Shown: one piece after another, positions 11,216 through 21,455 of the stretch
How the letters are laid out: every line of letters begins with the position of its first letter
Position numbering within the stretch: position 1 is the stretch's first letter
Assembly (NCBI GenBank): GCA_008711295.1
Contig: VUYV01000293.1
Location: 1 to 64,000, forward strand
DNA length: 64,000 nucleotides
From: Anarhynchus alexandrinus
Taxonomy: Eukaryota; Chordata; Aves; Charadriiformes; Charadriidae
Direction of reading: 5' to 3'
Position numbers and translations under genes: made by a program
Notes under the pieces: generated by a model
Told to the model about the DNA's origin: nothing
What the model saw: the letters and a program-made list of their open reading frames with translations, nothing else
The model's database searches: none

Positions 11216-13844
11216 AGCTTGCTCTTGGAAACAGCAGAGACAGCAGTATTTTGTAGCTGCAGTTGTGTGAAGGAAGATCCCTTTGCAGTGGACAATCAGT
11301 TCCCCCATATGTAGGAGAAGCACACAACATAGTCTCCCATGGGCGCTCCATCCAGCCTGGATGGGTCCTCCTGTGGATCCCCACCCTGCCGGACCTCCCA
11401 CTCGTTAGGCTGAAGTCAGCACTAACTGATGGCACCTCCCAGCAGTTCAGCAGGTGTCAGTGCTTCCACAAGTGCCGTTAATTCACCATCCCAGTAACAT
11501 TCAGCAGGTGCGGCAGAGCGCACGCCCTCATTGCCAATACCTACATACTCCTCGCACTCTCCAATTTGATGTCCGAGCAGAGGATTGCTAAGAGACTGGA
11601 AGAAATATGTAATCTTTAAATTAAAGCAAATAATTTTACTTCTATGCATGTAGAAGTAATACTGTGTAGTTGGTGATTTTAAACAAATATTAAGATTGAC
11701 CGAGCTGTTGACTGCAAACTGATAAAGCTGAAAATAGGTTTACTGAGAAAATAAACCCAATTTCATATTGTTTGCGTGTGCTGGTTTCATTTGGAACATA
11801 CTATAGCAAATTGAAATATTTCTCCTCTAAAGTTATTTCCCAACCTTAATATGCAATCTGCTTGTTAAAGCATGAGATTTGATTATTCCTACTTGTTTAG
11901 ATGCACATGTGACTAACTAGCATGATATAAGCAGTCCTTCACAGTATTTAACTCAGCATTTGACCTTCCACAGAAACTGTGCACAGATGTTCTGTCCAGT
12001 GGGTAGGATAATATTCCCACTCTTTTGTTGAAAATTTGCTGCTTACTGAATTCTAGCATGCTACTATTTTTTAAAAGAATACATTTTGTGGTTATTTGTG
12101 GGAACAGCTGAAATAAAAAAAAAGGCTGATTAGTTATCACCATGTATCATCCTAAAATACAAATTTCATGTTCAAGGAAGAAGGGGAATTGTTCAATTAG
12201 ATGATTTAACTTTTTTCAATTTTATTTTTCAGGGGGTTCTTGTTGCAAAAAGCAGTAGGTTTCACAGCAGCAGAAGCAGCTAGACTTACTGCCACTGTCA
12301 AAAAGGTCAGAAATGATGTTTGGGAAAACAGAAATGGAATCAAATCCCCAAGTCTGGATTAAGGTCGAGACACAAATTATCTTATGGTTTAATTTTCAGG
12401 GATTCAAAATTTTGATTGACGGCTGTGTCTGCATATTTGTCTATGAATATCTTGCTCAAAATGGGAAATTGTGCTCTTGTATTCTTGAGCTAACACTGTT
12501 GTATCTAGTGGAAATCACAGCCTGGCTGAGCAGCTCTGGCTGTATGAAAGCCCGCTTTCTCCAGCGGGTTTTCAGAGAATGAATGAATTTTTCAAGGCAG
12601 AGAGAAAGAGAAAGGATGCTATGAGCTTTATGCAGAAAAGCAGACAGACTACAGGGCTGCTTTCAGTAGGGAAATCTGATACGGAGTACTGTATTTGCTC
12701 CTTTGACTTCTTTCCAAAGAAAAGTAAGTAAAATATTATATTATTTTTATAGTTCTAAAAGACACTATTCAACACTGTACCTTATCTTTATCTACCTACC
12801 TTAATACACCAAGGAACAACTTCTTTTGTGGACTCCCTGAACTGGTGTGAGATACAAGGCAACCAGGAACTGTGACTTCAGGGGCACGCCACTGGGGCCC
12901 TTCACCAGGATGCTGTGAGGCAGCTACCCCTATTTTTCATAGTTGTATTAAAGGTGTAGTCGGTATTTCCACTGACATTGTAAAGCTCACCCATTTATTT
13001 TAATGCTATTCATCCCTTTAAACTTTCTATCCATTTTTGTCGTTCCTCTCTCCACTCTCTACCAAGGATTGTGTGCAGTTTGGCACATGGGTTTGAGTTT
13101 TTTTGCCGTGAAGCTCCGTGTGCTTTCTCAGCCAGCTGCTTCTCTCTCTGGACTTGTAGAGATAATCATTTGTGCTTGCAACAACGTGGAGAACTCCGCT
13201 ATGGAAATGCCGCTCAGCAAACCTTACAGGTACAAAATGGATTTTAATTAGTCTGCATTTTACATACAGATTGCATTATCCCACATGCCAAAATGGCTCG
13301 GTTACGGGCAATTATTTTAATGTAGTAACAGTGAATCCATATAGGGGCTATTGAGGAAAGAGTATTGGAGAAATGTCAGCTATTATGAAACCAACAAAAA
13401 CGTTACAGTCACTCTGAGCTTCTGCTCACCAGCTAAAGTTATTTTATTTGTCAACATTTATAATACTACATTAGTGCCATACTGATGCTGTCTTGCCCAC
13501 TGGAATTATGTTTGTGCTGCACATGAGCTAAGCAAGGCAGGCTGCTGCACTCCGTATTCACAGTATAGCACATTGAAATGAATGGCTGTTTGGCAGTCAA
13601 CTTCAATATGGCAACAATTTTATCTGAGATGTCTTTTCCAAGGTCACGCAAGAAAAGCATCTTTGTGCTAAAAACAGAATCCAGATGTCAGCTGAACACA
13701 ATTGGCAGAAATGTTTCTCTAGACCCTGCTCCTATCTGCACAACACTAGGTAAGTGTTTGGTATCCCTCGTTCACGTTTTCAGCCCAAGCTTTCCCTTCC
13801 CCTCCGTCACCCCATGACTTCTTTATGGCACCCGTCAAGTGATC
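11216..13844. other. unannotated sequence with one weak exon-like block
   Basis: Contains the exon-like block 12233-12305 (listed separately) and a small perfect hairpin at 12551-12568. Nothing else is recognisable. The stretch 13000-13250 is somewhat richer in GC and ends in a donor-like CAG/GTAC, but no coherent exon could be defined. Confidence 0.45.
12233..12305 (+). other. possible small exon (unrecognised)
   Basis: A pyrimidine-rich tract ending ...TTTTATTTTTCAG precedes 73 bp that are open in one frame (24 codons from 12234: GFLLQKAVGFTAAEAARLTA then TVKK). A weak donor (AAAAAG/GTCAGA) follows, and the frame stays open beyond it for 18 more codons. The alanine-rich composition is unlike the AT-driven random frames around it. 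No family recognised; chance is quite possible. Confidence 0.15.
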
Positions 13845-14836
13845 CAGGTGGTGGCAGGTCAAATGTGGTGTTCCCCAGGGCTCAGTATTGGGGCCGGTTC
13901 TCTTTAATATCTTTGTGAATGACCTTGACAAGGAGATTGAGTGTAACCTCAGTAAGTTTGCAGATGACACCAAGGTGGGTGGGAGTGTTGATCTGCTTGA
14001 GGGTAGGAAGGCTCTGCAGAGGGATCTGGACAGGCTGGACCAATGGGCTGAGGTCAATGGTATGAGGTTCAACAAGGCCAAGTGCTGGGTCCTGCACTTG
14101 GGTCACAACAACACCATGCAGCGCTACAGGCTTGGGGCAGAGTGGCTGGAAAGCTGCCCGGCAGAAAGGAACCTGGGGGTATTGGTCAACAGCCGGCTGA
14201 AGATGAGCCATTGGTGTGCCCAGGTGGCCAAGAAGGCCAACAGCATCCTGGCCTGTGTCAGGAATAGTGTGGCCAGCAGGACTAGGGCAGTGATCGTCCC
14301 CCTGTACTCAGCACTGGTGAGGCCTCACCTCAAGTACTGTGTTCAGTTTTGGGCCCCTCGCTACGAGAAAGACATTAAGGGGCTGGAGCATGTTCAGAGA
14401 AGGGCAATGGAGCTGGTGAAGGGTCTGGAGCGGTCTTATGAGGAGCAGCTGAGGAAACTGGGGTTGTTCAGCCTGGAGAAAAGGAGGCTGAGGGGAGACC
14501 TTATCGCTCTGTAAAACTACCCAAAAGGAGGGTGTAGCCAGGTGGGGGTAGGTCTCTTCTCCCAAGTAACAGGCGATAGGACAAGAGGAAACAGCATCAA
14601 GTTGCACCAGGGGAGGTTTAGATTGGTTATTAGGAAAAAGTTCTTCACTGAAAGGGTTAACAAACATTGGAACAGGCTGCCCAGGGAAGTGGTGGAGTTG
14701 CCATCCATGGAGGTATTTAAAAGACATGGTGCTGAGGGACATAGTTTAGTGGTGGTTTTGGACGTGTTAGGTTGATGGTTGGACTCGATGATCTTGAAGG
14801 TCCCTTCCGACCTAGACAATACTATGATTCTGTGAT
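13845..14836 (+). mobile_element. CR1 LINE fragment with partial reverse-transcriptase domain
   Basis: The longest CR1 piece in the window, about 1 kb. ORF2 reads from a stop at 13840-13842 through [20 protein letters not shown] (RT block before motif C) and the FADD catalytic box (13957-13968), then the thumb/connection region ending [16 protein letters not shown], where a TAA at 14512-14514 breaks the frame. The downstream coding part and 3' tail continue, ending in ACTATGATTCTGTGAT. The intact protein nicks target DNA and reverse-transcribes its RNA. This copy lacks the endonuclease and the N-terminal RT, and carries the stop, so it is inactive. Related to the copy at 6108-6648. Confidence 0.95.
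13888..14514 (+). pseudogene. CR1 ORF2 (reverse transcriptase) remnant
   Basis: About 208 codons of the CR1 ORF2 protein without its N-terminal half. The frame opens inside the RT palm at [16 protein letters not shown], keeps FADD at about residues 24-27, passes through [20 protein letters not shown] and HLGHNN, and ends at a premature TAA in the sequence that is LYNYL in the copy at 6108-6648. There is no genuine start codon: the first in-frame codon is TTG inside the RT block. Not a functional gene. Confidence 0.9.
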
Positions 14837-15529
14837 GTGCACTTCCAAAGCCTGTCCAAGCCTCTCCCTCACATGTGGTCAGATAAGGGATGTGCTGAGC
14901 AGCCCCATGTGTCCGGCTCAGCTGAGTGAGCTGGGGGAGCAGGGCTGGCCTTCACCACAAAACCCTGATGAAGTGGAGCATGTTCACTGTTTGTAGAGTG
15001 TGTTCGCTCTCTGTATATCAATGTCAGACCCCAAACCGCACTAATCTGAAAATAAACAGAGTGAATGGATATTAAACGTGTGTAGCAGTCACTGGAAATC
15101 ACTGAAGTGTATTTGTAACAAAATGCAAGGGATTTACCATTCCCATTAGAGTTAATATCAGTTCTGTGGCTAAAAATCCAGGCGCTAATGCTCCTAAAAC
15201 TAAACCACTCTCCCATTTTCAGTACCATTCTAATAAAATCCAAATGAAGGGATTTAAATGGAAGCCATCCGCAGTGTCAATGACATGCTGCTGTTGGTTA
15301 TCCCAGGATGTGCAGTATCAACAACTGGGCAGCAGTGCTGAGTGCATGGACAAAATCCAAAAACCTTTTTTCAGTGCTTAACCACAGAGGAAATACAGCC
15401 TTCTCCCTTGTACAACACATACTGAACTATAGGGTTGCCAAAATAGCTTGTTATGTGGAAGCCCTGTGCTACCGGAAGATAAAAACACTGAACTAATTGT
15501 TTGTATTAGGGCCTCTGGGCCCTGTGGCA

Positions 15530-15780
15530 TTTTATATGCAAATACACTCGGGCTTACATGTGTATTAAGTCAAATCGATGAAATTATCACTGTGGAATGA
15601 GCTGAAATGATAGAACATTCCCTTTAATTTGAAAAGGATTTGCAATTCAGCACTTCCATTGAAAGCTAATTGAAATGCACTTATGCTGCTGAAAAGCAGT
15701 GATAAATTTATGAAATGCACACAATTATTTTTAGCTGTCAAAATACTTAAAATCATAAGCTGTAGATAGATAATTAACCA
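15530..15780. promoter_or_regulatory. candidate conserved noncoding/enhancer-like patch
   Basis: Unique sequence with closely spaced developmental-factor motifs: a perfect octamer ATGCAAAT (15536-15543, POU class), a TAATTG homeodomain core (15668-15673), a TGAAATGCAC direct repeat (15671-15680 and 15711-15720) and a short CTGCT/AGCAG inverted repeat between them. AT-rich DNA produces such motifs by chance. Conservation cannot be judged here. Confidence 0.2.
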
Positions 15781-15921
15781 GCTAGTATGATTGAAGACAT
15801 ATGATTTAATTTAAAAGATGAGTCCAAAAGAATGACTACCTGAAATACAGAAAAGATGAGGCTGCAGAAATAAAGATGTAACAATTAAAATGTGCCTCTT
15901 GAGCGAAGTATGAAAGCGTAT

Positions 15922-15957
15922 ACCTAATTCTAAGCATACACCTAATTCTAAGCATAT
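15922..15957. repeat. 18-bp tandem duplication (2 copies)
   Basis: ACCTAATTCTAAGCATA occurs at 15922-15938 and 15940-15956 with one spacer base. A local slippage-type duplication. Confidence 0.9.
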
Positions 15958-16012
15958 GACTACACCAGTAATTTCACCATACTAACAACTTGCAAAATTT
16001 TTCAGCGTGGTC

Positions 16013-16032
16013 TTTAGCAAGGTTTAGCAAGG
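16013..16032. repeat. 10-bp tandem duplication (2 copies)
   Basis: TTTAGCAAGG is repeated head to tail. Confidence 0.85.
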
Positions 16033-16470
16033 TGCTGCAGGAGTTACTTAGACAAAATTCTCACTGAATAATTTAGCAAAATTTCAATCACAGCTTGCTT
16101 TCTGCGAACACAGGTTTGCTATTTTAATGGACGGCTTGTACTGCAAGGAAGAAGGGAAAGAAGAATGGCAGGGGGAAGGAAAAAGAACTTTAAAATACAG
16201 TGAAATTTCCACCTGATACAAAGTCCGTGTAAAATCACAATGCATAGCCCCAAATAGCTTATTGGTCATAACACAAAGCACACTTTTTTTTTCTTACAAA
16301 GTATATTTAAGGTTATCCATGTCATATTTTACATCAGCAAATCTTTCACATCAAAGGACATGTACTGCAGTATCACAAGTAATTTCAGTTGCATAGATTA
16401 GGAAAAACATACCAGTGTTATACTGAAGTAATTTAACTGCAAAAAAAATTAAATATTAAATGTATTAATG

Positions 16471-16512
16471 GTATGTTCTTCTATTTCCATGGCATGTTCT
16501 TCTATTTCCACA
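16471..16512. repeat. 21-bp tandem duplication (2 copies)
   Basis: Two 21-bp units (G[T/C]ATGTTCTTCTATTTCCA plus 3 bp) lie head to tail. In one frame they would encode two MFFYFH-like units, but that frame is short and not considered a gene. Confidence 0.9.
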
Positions 16513-18176
16513 GAAACATTTTTCTTCTTTTTTTGGTTTTGTTTTTGTTAACATATTTGCTCATACCTCTATACAAAGGGAAAGAAAAAGGAGGAAAACA
16601 GATTTCAACTCATTGCACCACTTGCTGTATTTCTCCTTTACTACCTGACAACAGAAAACTAAATGGGAACATAGTATGTGATAAGGTTTTCCACTGAAAT
16701 GGCTGATGTGTTAGCCAGAGAGTTCAAAGAAATAGTTGCAGCAGAGAGAAGGAAGCTTTTGGGGAGCTACAGGAAAGCCTGAAGCAAATATTTGAAAGTC
16801 TTTATAAAATTAGGTAGAGACATTACTCTCCCTTCTCTCCCCCCAACACACATATAATTTGCATAACAGGTGCTCAAATATAGTACTTACTATGTAAATT
16901 GAAGAATCCAGTGTTGTGGATTTTCATAATATTTCTGTGTTTGTTTCACTTCCCTGTATTATTTGAAATTTGTGCCTATATAAAGGGTATTGGGATGGCT
17001 TTTTTACTGAATGACATGAATTCAGTATGGGCAACATTAACCATCAAGATGATCTGCCAATATATATAAAAATGTCAAATACTCAGATCAGACATTTGAG
17101 AATGGAGTCTAACAAGGTGGAATTCTGTATTTTTTATTATTTTCACCAGAATTGTTTTGTGGCTGAAGTTCATGGGACCACTGATGCAAAGAATTTGAAG
17201 GACAAGGTTTCAGAAAACATTTTTTCAGTGTAGAAGACTGGGTGTAAAGAATAGTGTATGAAAAAGAAAGGAACCAATACTTAAATGCATTTCTTACATC
17301 TAGACAAACAGAGCATTAAAAGGAAAAATTTTGGAGATTATTCCTGAATATCCTTCTTTTTTTTTCTGCTTAACATGGAAATTCTTCTGGGCTTCATATG
17401 AGCATAGGGCTAGAAAAGACCTCGTTGGTCAAGTCCAATCACTGTAATCACAGGCAGTCAGGTTTATTTCACCACAGTCCAAAGAGTGTTCATTGCCACC
17501 TACTCAACAAGCCTCAGAAAAACCTTTCATTCCCTGTAACAAGCTTAAGACACTTTAACTGGATGGCTACTGAAGAACCGAAGGCTATAAAATGGCTATA
17601 AAAAATAGAAGAGAACAGAAAAGACCAAAGGCAGTTTTACAATATCAGGGATATTTCAAACCGGTGGCTAGGACACAGCTCATCTGAAACAGTATTGTTT
17701 AACGTAGGAACCTATCTTTACTGAGGTTGTAGGTATGTATAAGGAGCTGAGAGGAACGGAAAACTTCTGTACTTAAAATTAAATTGTAATTAAAAATGGT
17801 TTTTCATGCTAAAAGTAATAATTATTCCCTAGAGTCGTGTCCTGGTTTGAGGTAAAACCTCACCATTTCACTTTGCAGCTCAGCCTCTTCTAACTAACTG
17901 AACTTTCTGAATTAACAGCATATTATGCAGAAACTGTTCTCTCTCAGAGTGATAAGACCTGATTAGTTGTAATTTTTGCCAAGGAATGGTATGCAGAGAG
18001 GCTCCTGCTCATATTTATTGCTCTAACACCCAAGGCCAACCAACTTTGTTACTTGCCCCATTGGAGGGTCAGAAGTAGAAAAGCATAGTGGGCTCCCATC
18101 TGTGGGGAGGAGCAGACAGGACAGGTGACCCAAAACTCACCAACAGGGTATTCCATCCCATCTGCCTCATTCTCAG

Positions 18177-18183
18177 TATAAAA
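18177..18183 (+). promoter_or_regulatory. LTR TATA box
   Basis: TATAAAA immediately after TCTCAG, at the same place relative to the conserved U3 block as in the LTR at 4643-5204. Confidence 0.7.
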
Positions 18184-18455
18184 GCTGAGGCATCAAAGGG
18201 TTGACCCTCTTTCTGCAATGGCCGACGTCTGAGGAGGACTCTGTCTGTTCATCTGCCTTTGATCCCGATTTGTGCATTCCTGAATCCAGATCCAGAATCC
18301 AGTTCTCATCTGTCATTGAGTCCAGTCTGGGACTTTCCCAGTGCCTATCGGTGATGTGATCATCATCCTGGGAGGTCGATACTGGTTTTGTACATATTAT
18401 ATGTATTTTATTATTTTCTTTTAAAAATTTTTTTATTAATTTATTAATATTTCAT

Positions 18456-18461
18456 TAAAGC
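18456..18461 (+). promoter_or_regulatory. LTR polyadenylation signal
   Basis: ATTAAA about 280 bp after the TATA box, preceded by a very AT-rich stretch and followed by a T-rich segment. Confidence 0.6.
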
Positions 18462-18579
18462 AGTTTAGTTTTTTTCTAAACTAATAAGTATCTTACTCTC
18501 TGTCCCTCCTCTCCTTGGAGAGGTGGGGGAGAGCATTTGTCATTCGTTTTCATTGGCCAGTCTGTCCCAAACCCTGACA

Positions 18580-21143
18580 ACTCAAAAGGCTATATTCTCT
18601 ATTGTCCCACTTTGTAATTCAGTCTTTCATGTTCTAACATAAACATCTTTCTAGTTTTCAGGTTTAGTAGTACCATTTTGCTTTAGATTTACCTCATCAT
18701 ATACAAAATCTTTAATTTCTGGCCATTGGTAAGAAAATTTGTCCCAAGTCGCAATAAGACAAGATGGACTGCCATTTAACTTTTCCTGAATACCATCTGA
18801 AATGTAAATTTTCAACATTTCCAGCAGGATTACATTTGCTTCTCTTTTATTTTTCTTTTCATCGATGTTCACTACTAAACTTCAGTAGTGGTATTATAAA
18901 CATGGCCATGAAATCCAGAAGTACCTAGAGCATCAGTTTAATGCAGCTAAAATTCAAGCAATTCTACAAATGTATAACTATTTCACCATGCATTAGAAAT
19001 GCCAAAGTCCCCATGTGACTTTTATTTTGTAGTCCAACATGATGAAAAAGGGTATGAGGATAAAGATTACTCAAGGACAGCAGTGAGATACAGTTATCAT
19101 ACCTTATTTACGGTTTTCCTCCAAAGAAGTGAAGTGCCAAGAGAAGGAAGATGAAAAGAACATTAATTTTTGCTTTGCCTTGATTTTACTGTAAGTAGTT
19201 GGTATGTTTAAAGTAAGTGATGTACAGTTATATTTCTTTCACGACCTCCAGGACTATTCTGCTGCCTAGTGATTACATGAAGGAAAAGGCAGACCTATAT
19301 CAACTCTGACTTCCAATTTCCATTGAAGAACACCCCGAAGTCTTGGATAGGTAGCCAATCTCCCAGATCCACAGTTGAATTTCATGTCCAGCTGCCCACC
19401 CTTATTGACAGACCAAATTAAAAAAATCTTTCATCCTCAAAATTTATGTTTGAAATCCAGATTAAAAAGCTGTGGCTTAGAACCATTTCTACCTTGTTAT
19501 TAATTTGGAAAATTAAATATATTTCTATATAAACTGATATTCCAGTTATGCCCACAAGGATCTCAGCTATATTGGTACACAAAGTTGATAACATTAAGGG
19601 AAAACAGAAAATCAGGGTACTGAAAACACACATGTATGATCATACAAGTGAGCCCTAATATAATATTATTTTAATTTGATTTTATTTCATTTGTTTAACT
19701 GTATTGACATCAATGGAATTTCTCCAATATTCACAGTCAAATTACTTTGAAAACAATTAATTTATTGACACCACTACACTGAGCTGTTGTTATCTGATGC
19801 AGAATATATATCTAAAAAAATTTACACTAACTTGTTAAAAAGGGAAATTTTTAAAGTCTAAATATTTAGCATATCAGCTACATTTAATAATGCACTGTTC
19901 TGTAAAGTAACCTGTAGCATACATACAATGTTTTTCTCCAAGACTTTAAAGTATTCAAAATATTCAGCAAATCTTAATAATTATTAATCCAAAATAACTA
20001 GAGTCATAACTAGAGTCAAGCAGAAGGACATCTATCTGGAGCATCTAGCAGATGGTACAGCAGTGATTCAGAAAAAGAGTTAGGAGGTCATACTGAATAA
20101 TCATCTTTACATGACCTTTGCATGCAGTGTTCCGGTAAAACGGCCCGGTGCATTTCTTGGATAAATAAAAAGGGGAATATCCATTTGAAACAGGAAAGCT
20201 ACCCTGCCTCTACAGGTAGTGTTGAGAGCATTGCTATGAAAATATTATTCCAGGCTTGGGGATCACATTTCACATAAGATATGTGTGCACAGGAAAGACC
20301 TCAAAGGGATTACACGAAGCAATTAAAAGGAAGTAAAAATAAGCACTCACACTTTTCAAGTTATTTGACTTATCAAATTGGAGTTTGAAAAATTATACCT
20401 CTATAACTTACTGTATGGATACTTAGAAAGCTACCCAAAAAGGCGACGATTTCTAAATTTACAGATATAACATATAATACAGTATTCGGTTATTATACTC
20501 AGTTTAGTGCAACCTAGAAATAAGATATCAACAAAAGTAGTTAAAAAACATGAGCTGAGTGGCACACACTCCCTCTCACCATGACACAGGTGATAAAATT
20601 CAGGGATAAAATAAATAAACTTAAAAAAACCCCATGATGACCATTACTACAGTTAAGGGATGGGATAGGACTATCCGTTCTGTGATAATCTTTTCAAGTC
20701 GTGAATTCTGGGTCCTGCCCAGAGAAAACCCATCTACACCCTTTTCTTTCAGATGGCCAAGTAAAAGGAGGAATTGCTTACATTGCTCTCAGCATGGAGA
20801 AAGTACTACACTAGCTTCTCTTGAATTCAGTGTGTGTGAGCATTAGGCATCTTTCCTAAAGTTTTCAAGAATGATTTTTTTTTTGTTTTTACCTATAGAA
20901 CAAGGGCAGGTGAATGTCTTCTTTCTTATTTTCTATTCTCCTCTCTGACTTTCCCCAAATCTTTATGGATAGACAGAGAATACTATATCAAGCAGAACAA
21001 GCTTTCACAGAAAATATAAAACACTCTTAAATATTTCTTAGATAATTTTCTATAGCAGGATCAACATATTCACAAGGTGTTCAGAAGATTTTTTCCTTCC
21101 TTATCCTGGTCTATGGAATTTTTTCTTCACTTTGGAGCTTATG
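18580..21143. other. unannotated unique sequence, AT-rich
   Basis: No recognisable repeat or gene; short random frames only. Confidence 0.45.
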
Positions 21144-21455
21144 ATCATAGAATTGTAGAATCATAGAATGGTTAGAGTTGGAAGAGACCTTAAAGATCAC
21201 CTAGTTCCAACCCCCCTGCCATGGGCAGGGACACCTCCCACCAGACCAGGTTGCTCCAAGCCCCATCCAGCCTGGCCTTGAACACCTCCAGGGATGGGGC
21301 AGCCACAGCTTCTCTGGGCAACCTGGGCCAGTGTCTGACCACCCTCATACCAAAAATTTTTTTCCTAATATCTAATCTAAATCTCCCCTCTTCCAGTTTG
21401 AACCCATTCCCCCTTGTCCTATCACTACATGCCCTTGTAAAAAGTCCCTCTCCAG
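21144..21455 (-). mobile_element. CR1 LINE 3'-end fragment
   Basis: About 312 bp of CR1 3' end on the minus strand. The plus-strand left end carries the tail repeat (atcatagaattgtagaatca) and then GTTCCAACCCCCCTGCCATG. It is truncated just upstream of the segment that reads CTTTCCTGTAGGCCC in longer copies. The 3' segment (GGAACTAGGTGATCTTTAAG) places it with the copies at 9213 and 38948. Confidence 0.92.

Larger units (their letters stand above)
14837..17837. other. unannotated unique sequence, AT-rich
   Basis: Holds a regulatory-element-like patch (15530-15780), three short tandem duplications (15922-16512) and a possible ancient CR1-like remnant near 17399-17460. No coding region is supported. 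Confidence 0.5.
17838..18579 (+). mobile_element. solo LTR of a second, related avian ERV family
   Basis: A 742-bp element starting TGTCCTGGTTTGAGG and ending CCCAAACCCTGACA. It has a TATA box (18177-18183) and ATTAAA (18456-18461) in LTR order. The roughly 70 bp before the TATA box (GACAGGTGACCC ... TATTCCATCCCAT) visibly matches the equivalent part of the LTR at 4643-5204, though the 5' and 3' parts differ. Flanking pentamers (agtcg and actca) are not identical, so the target duplication has decayed or the ends are slightly off. No internal retroviral sequence adjoins it. Confidence 0.85.

Noticed and set aside
12551..12568. CCCGCT/AGCGGG hairpin followed by TTTT, like a bacterial terminator
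   Set aside because: The window is avian nuclear DNA, so intrinsic terminators are not meaningful; a 6-bp stem arises by chance.
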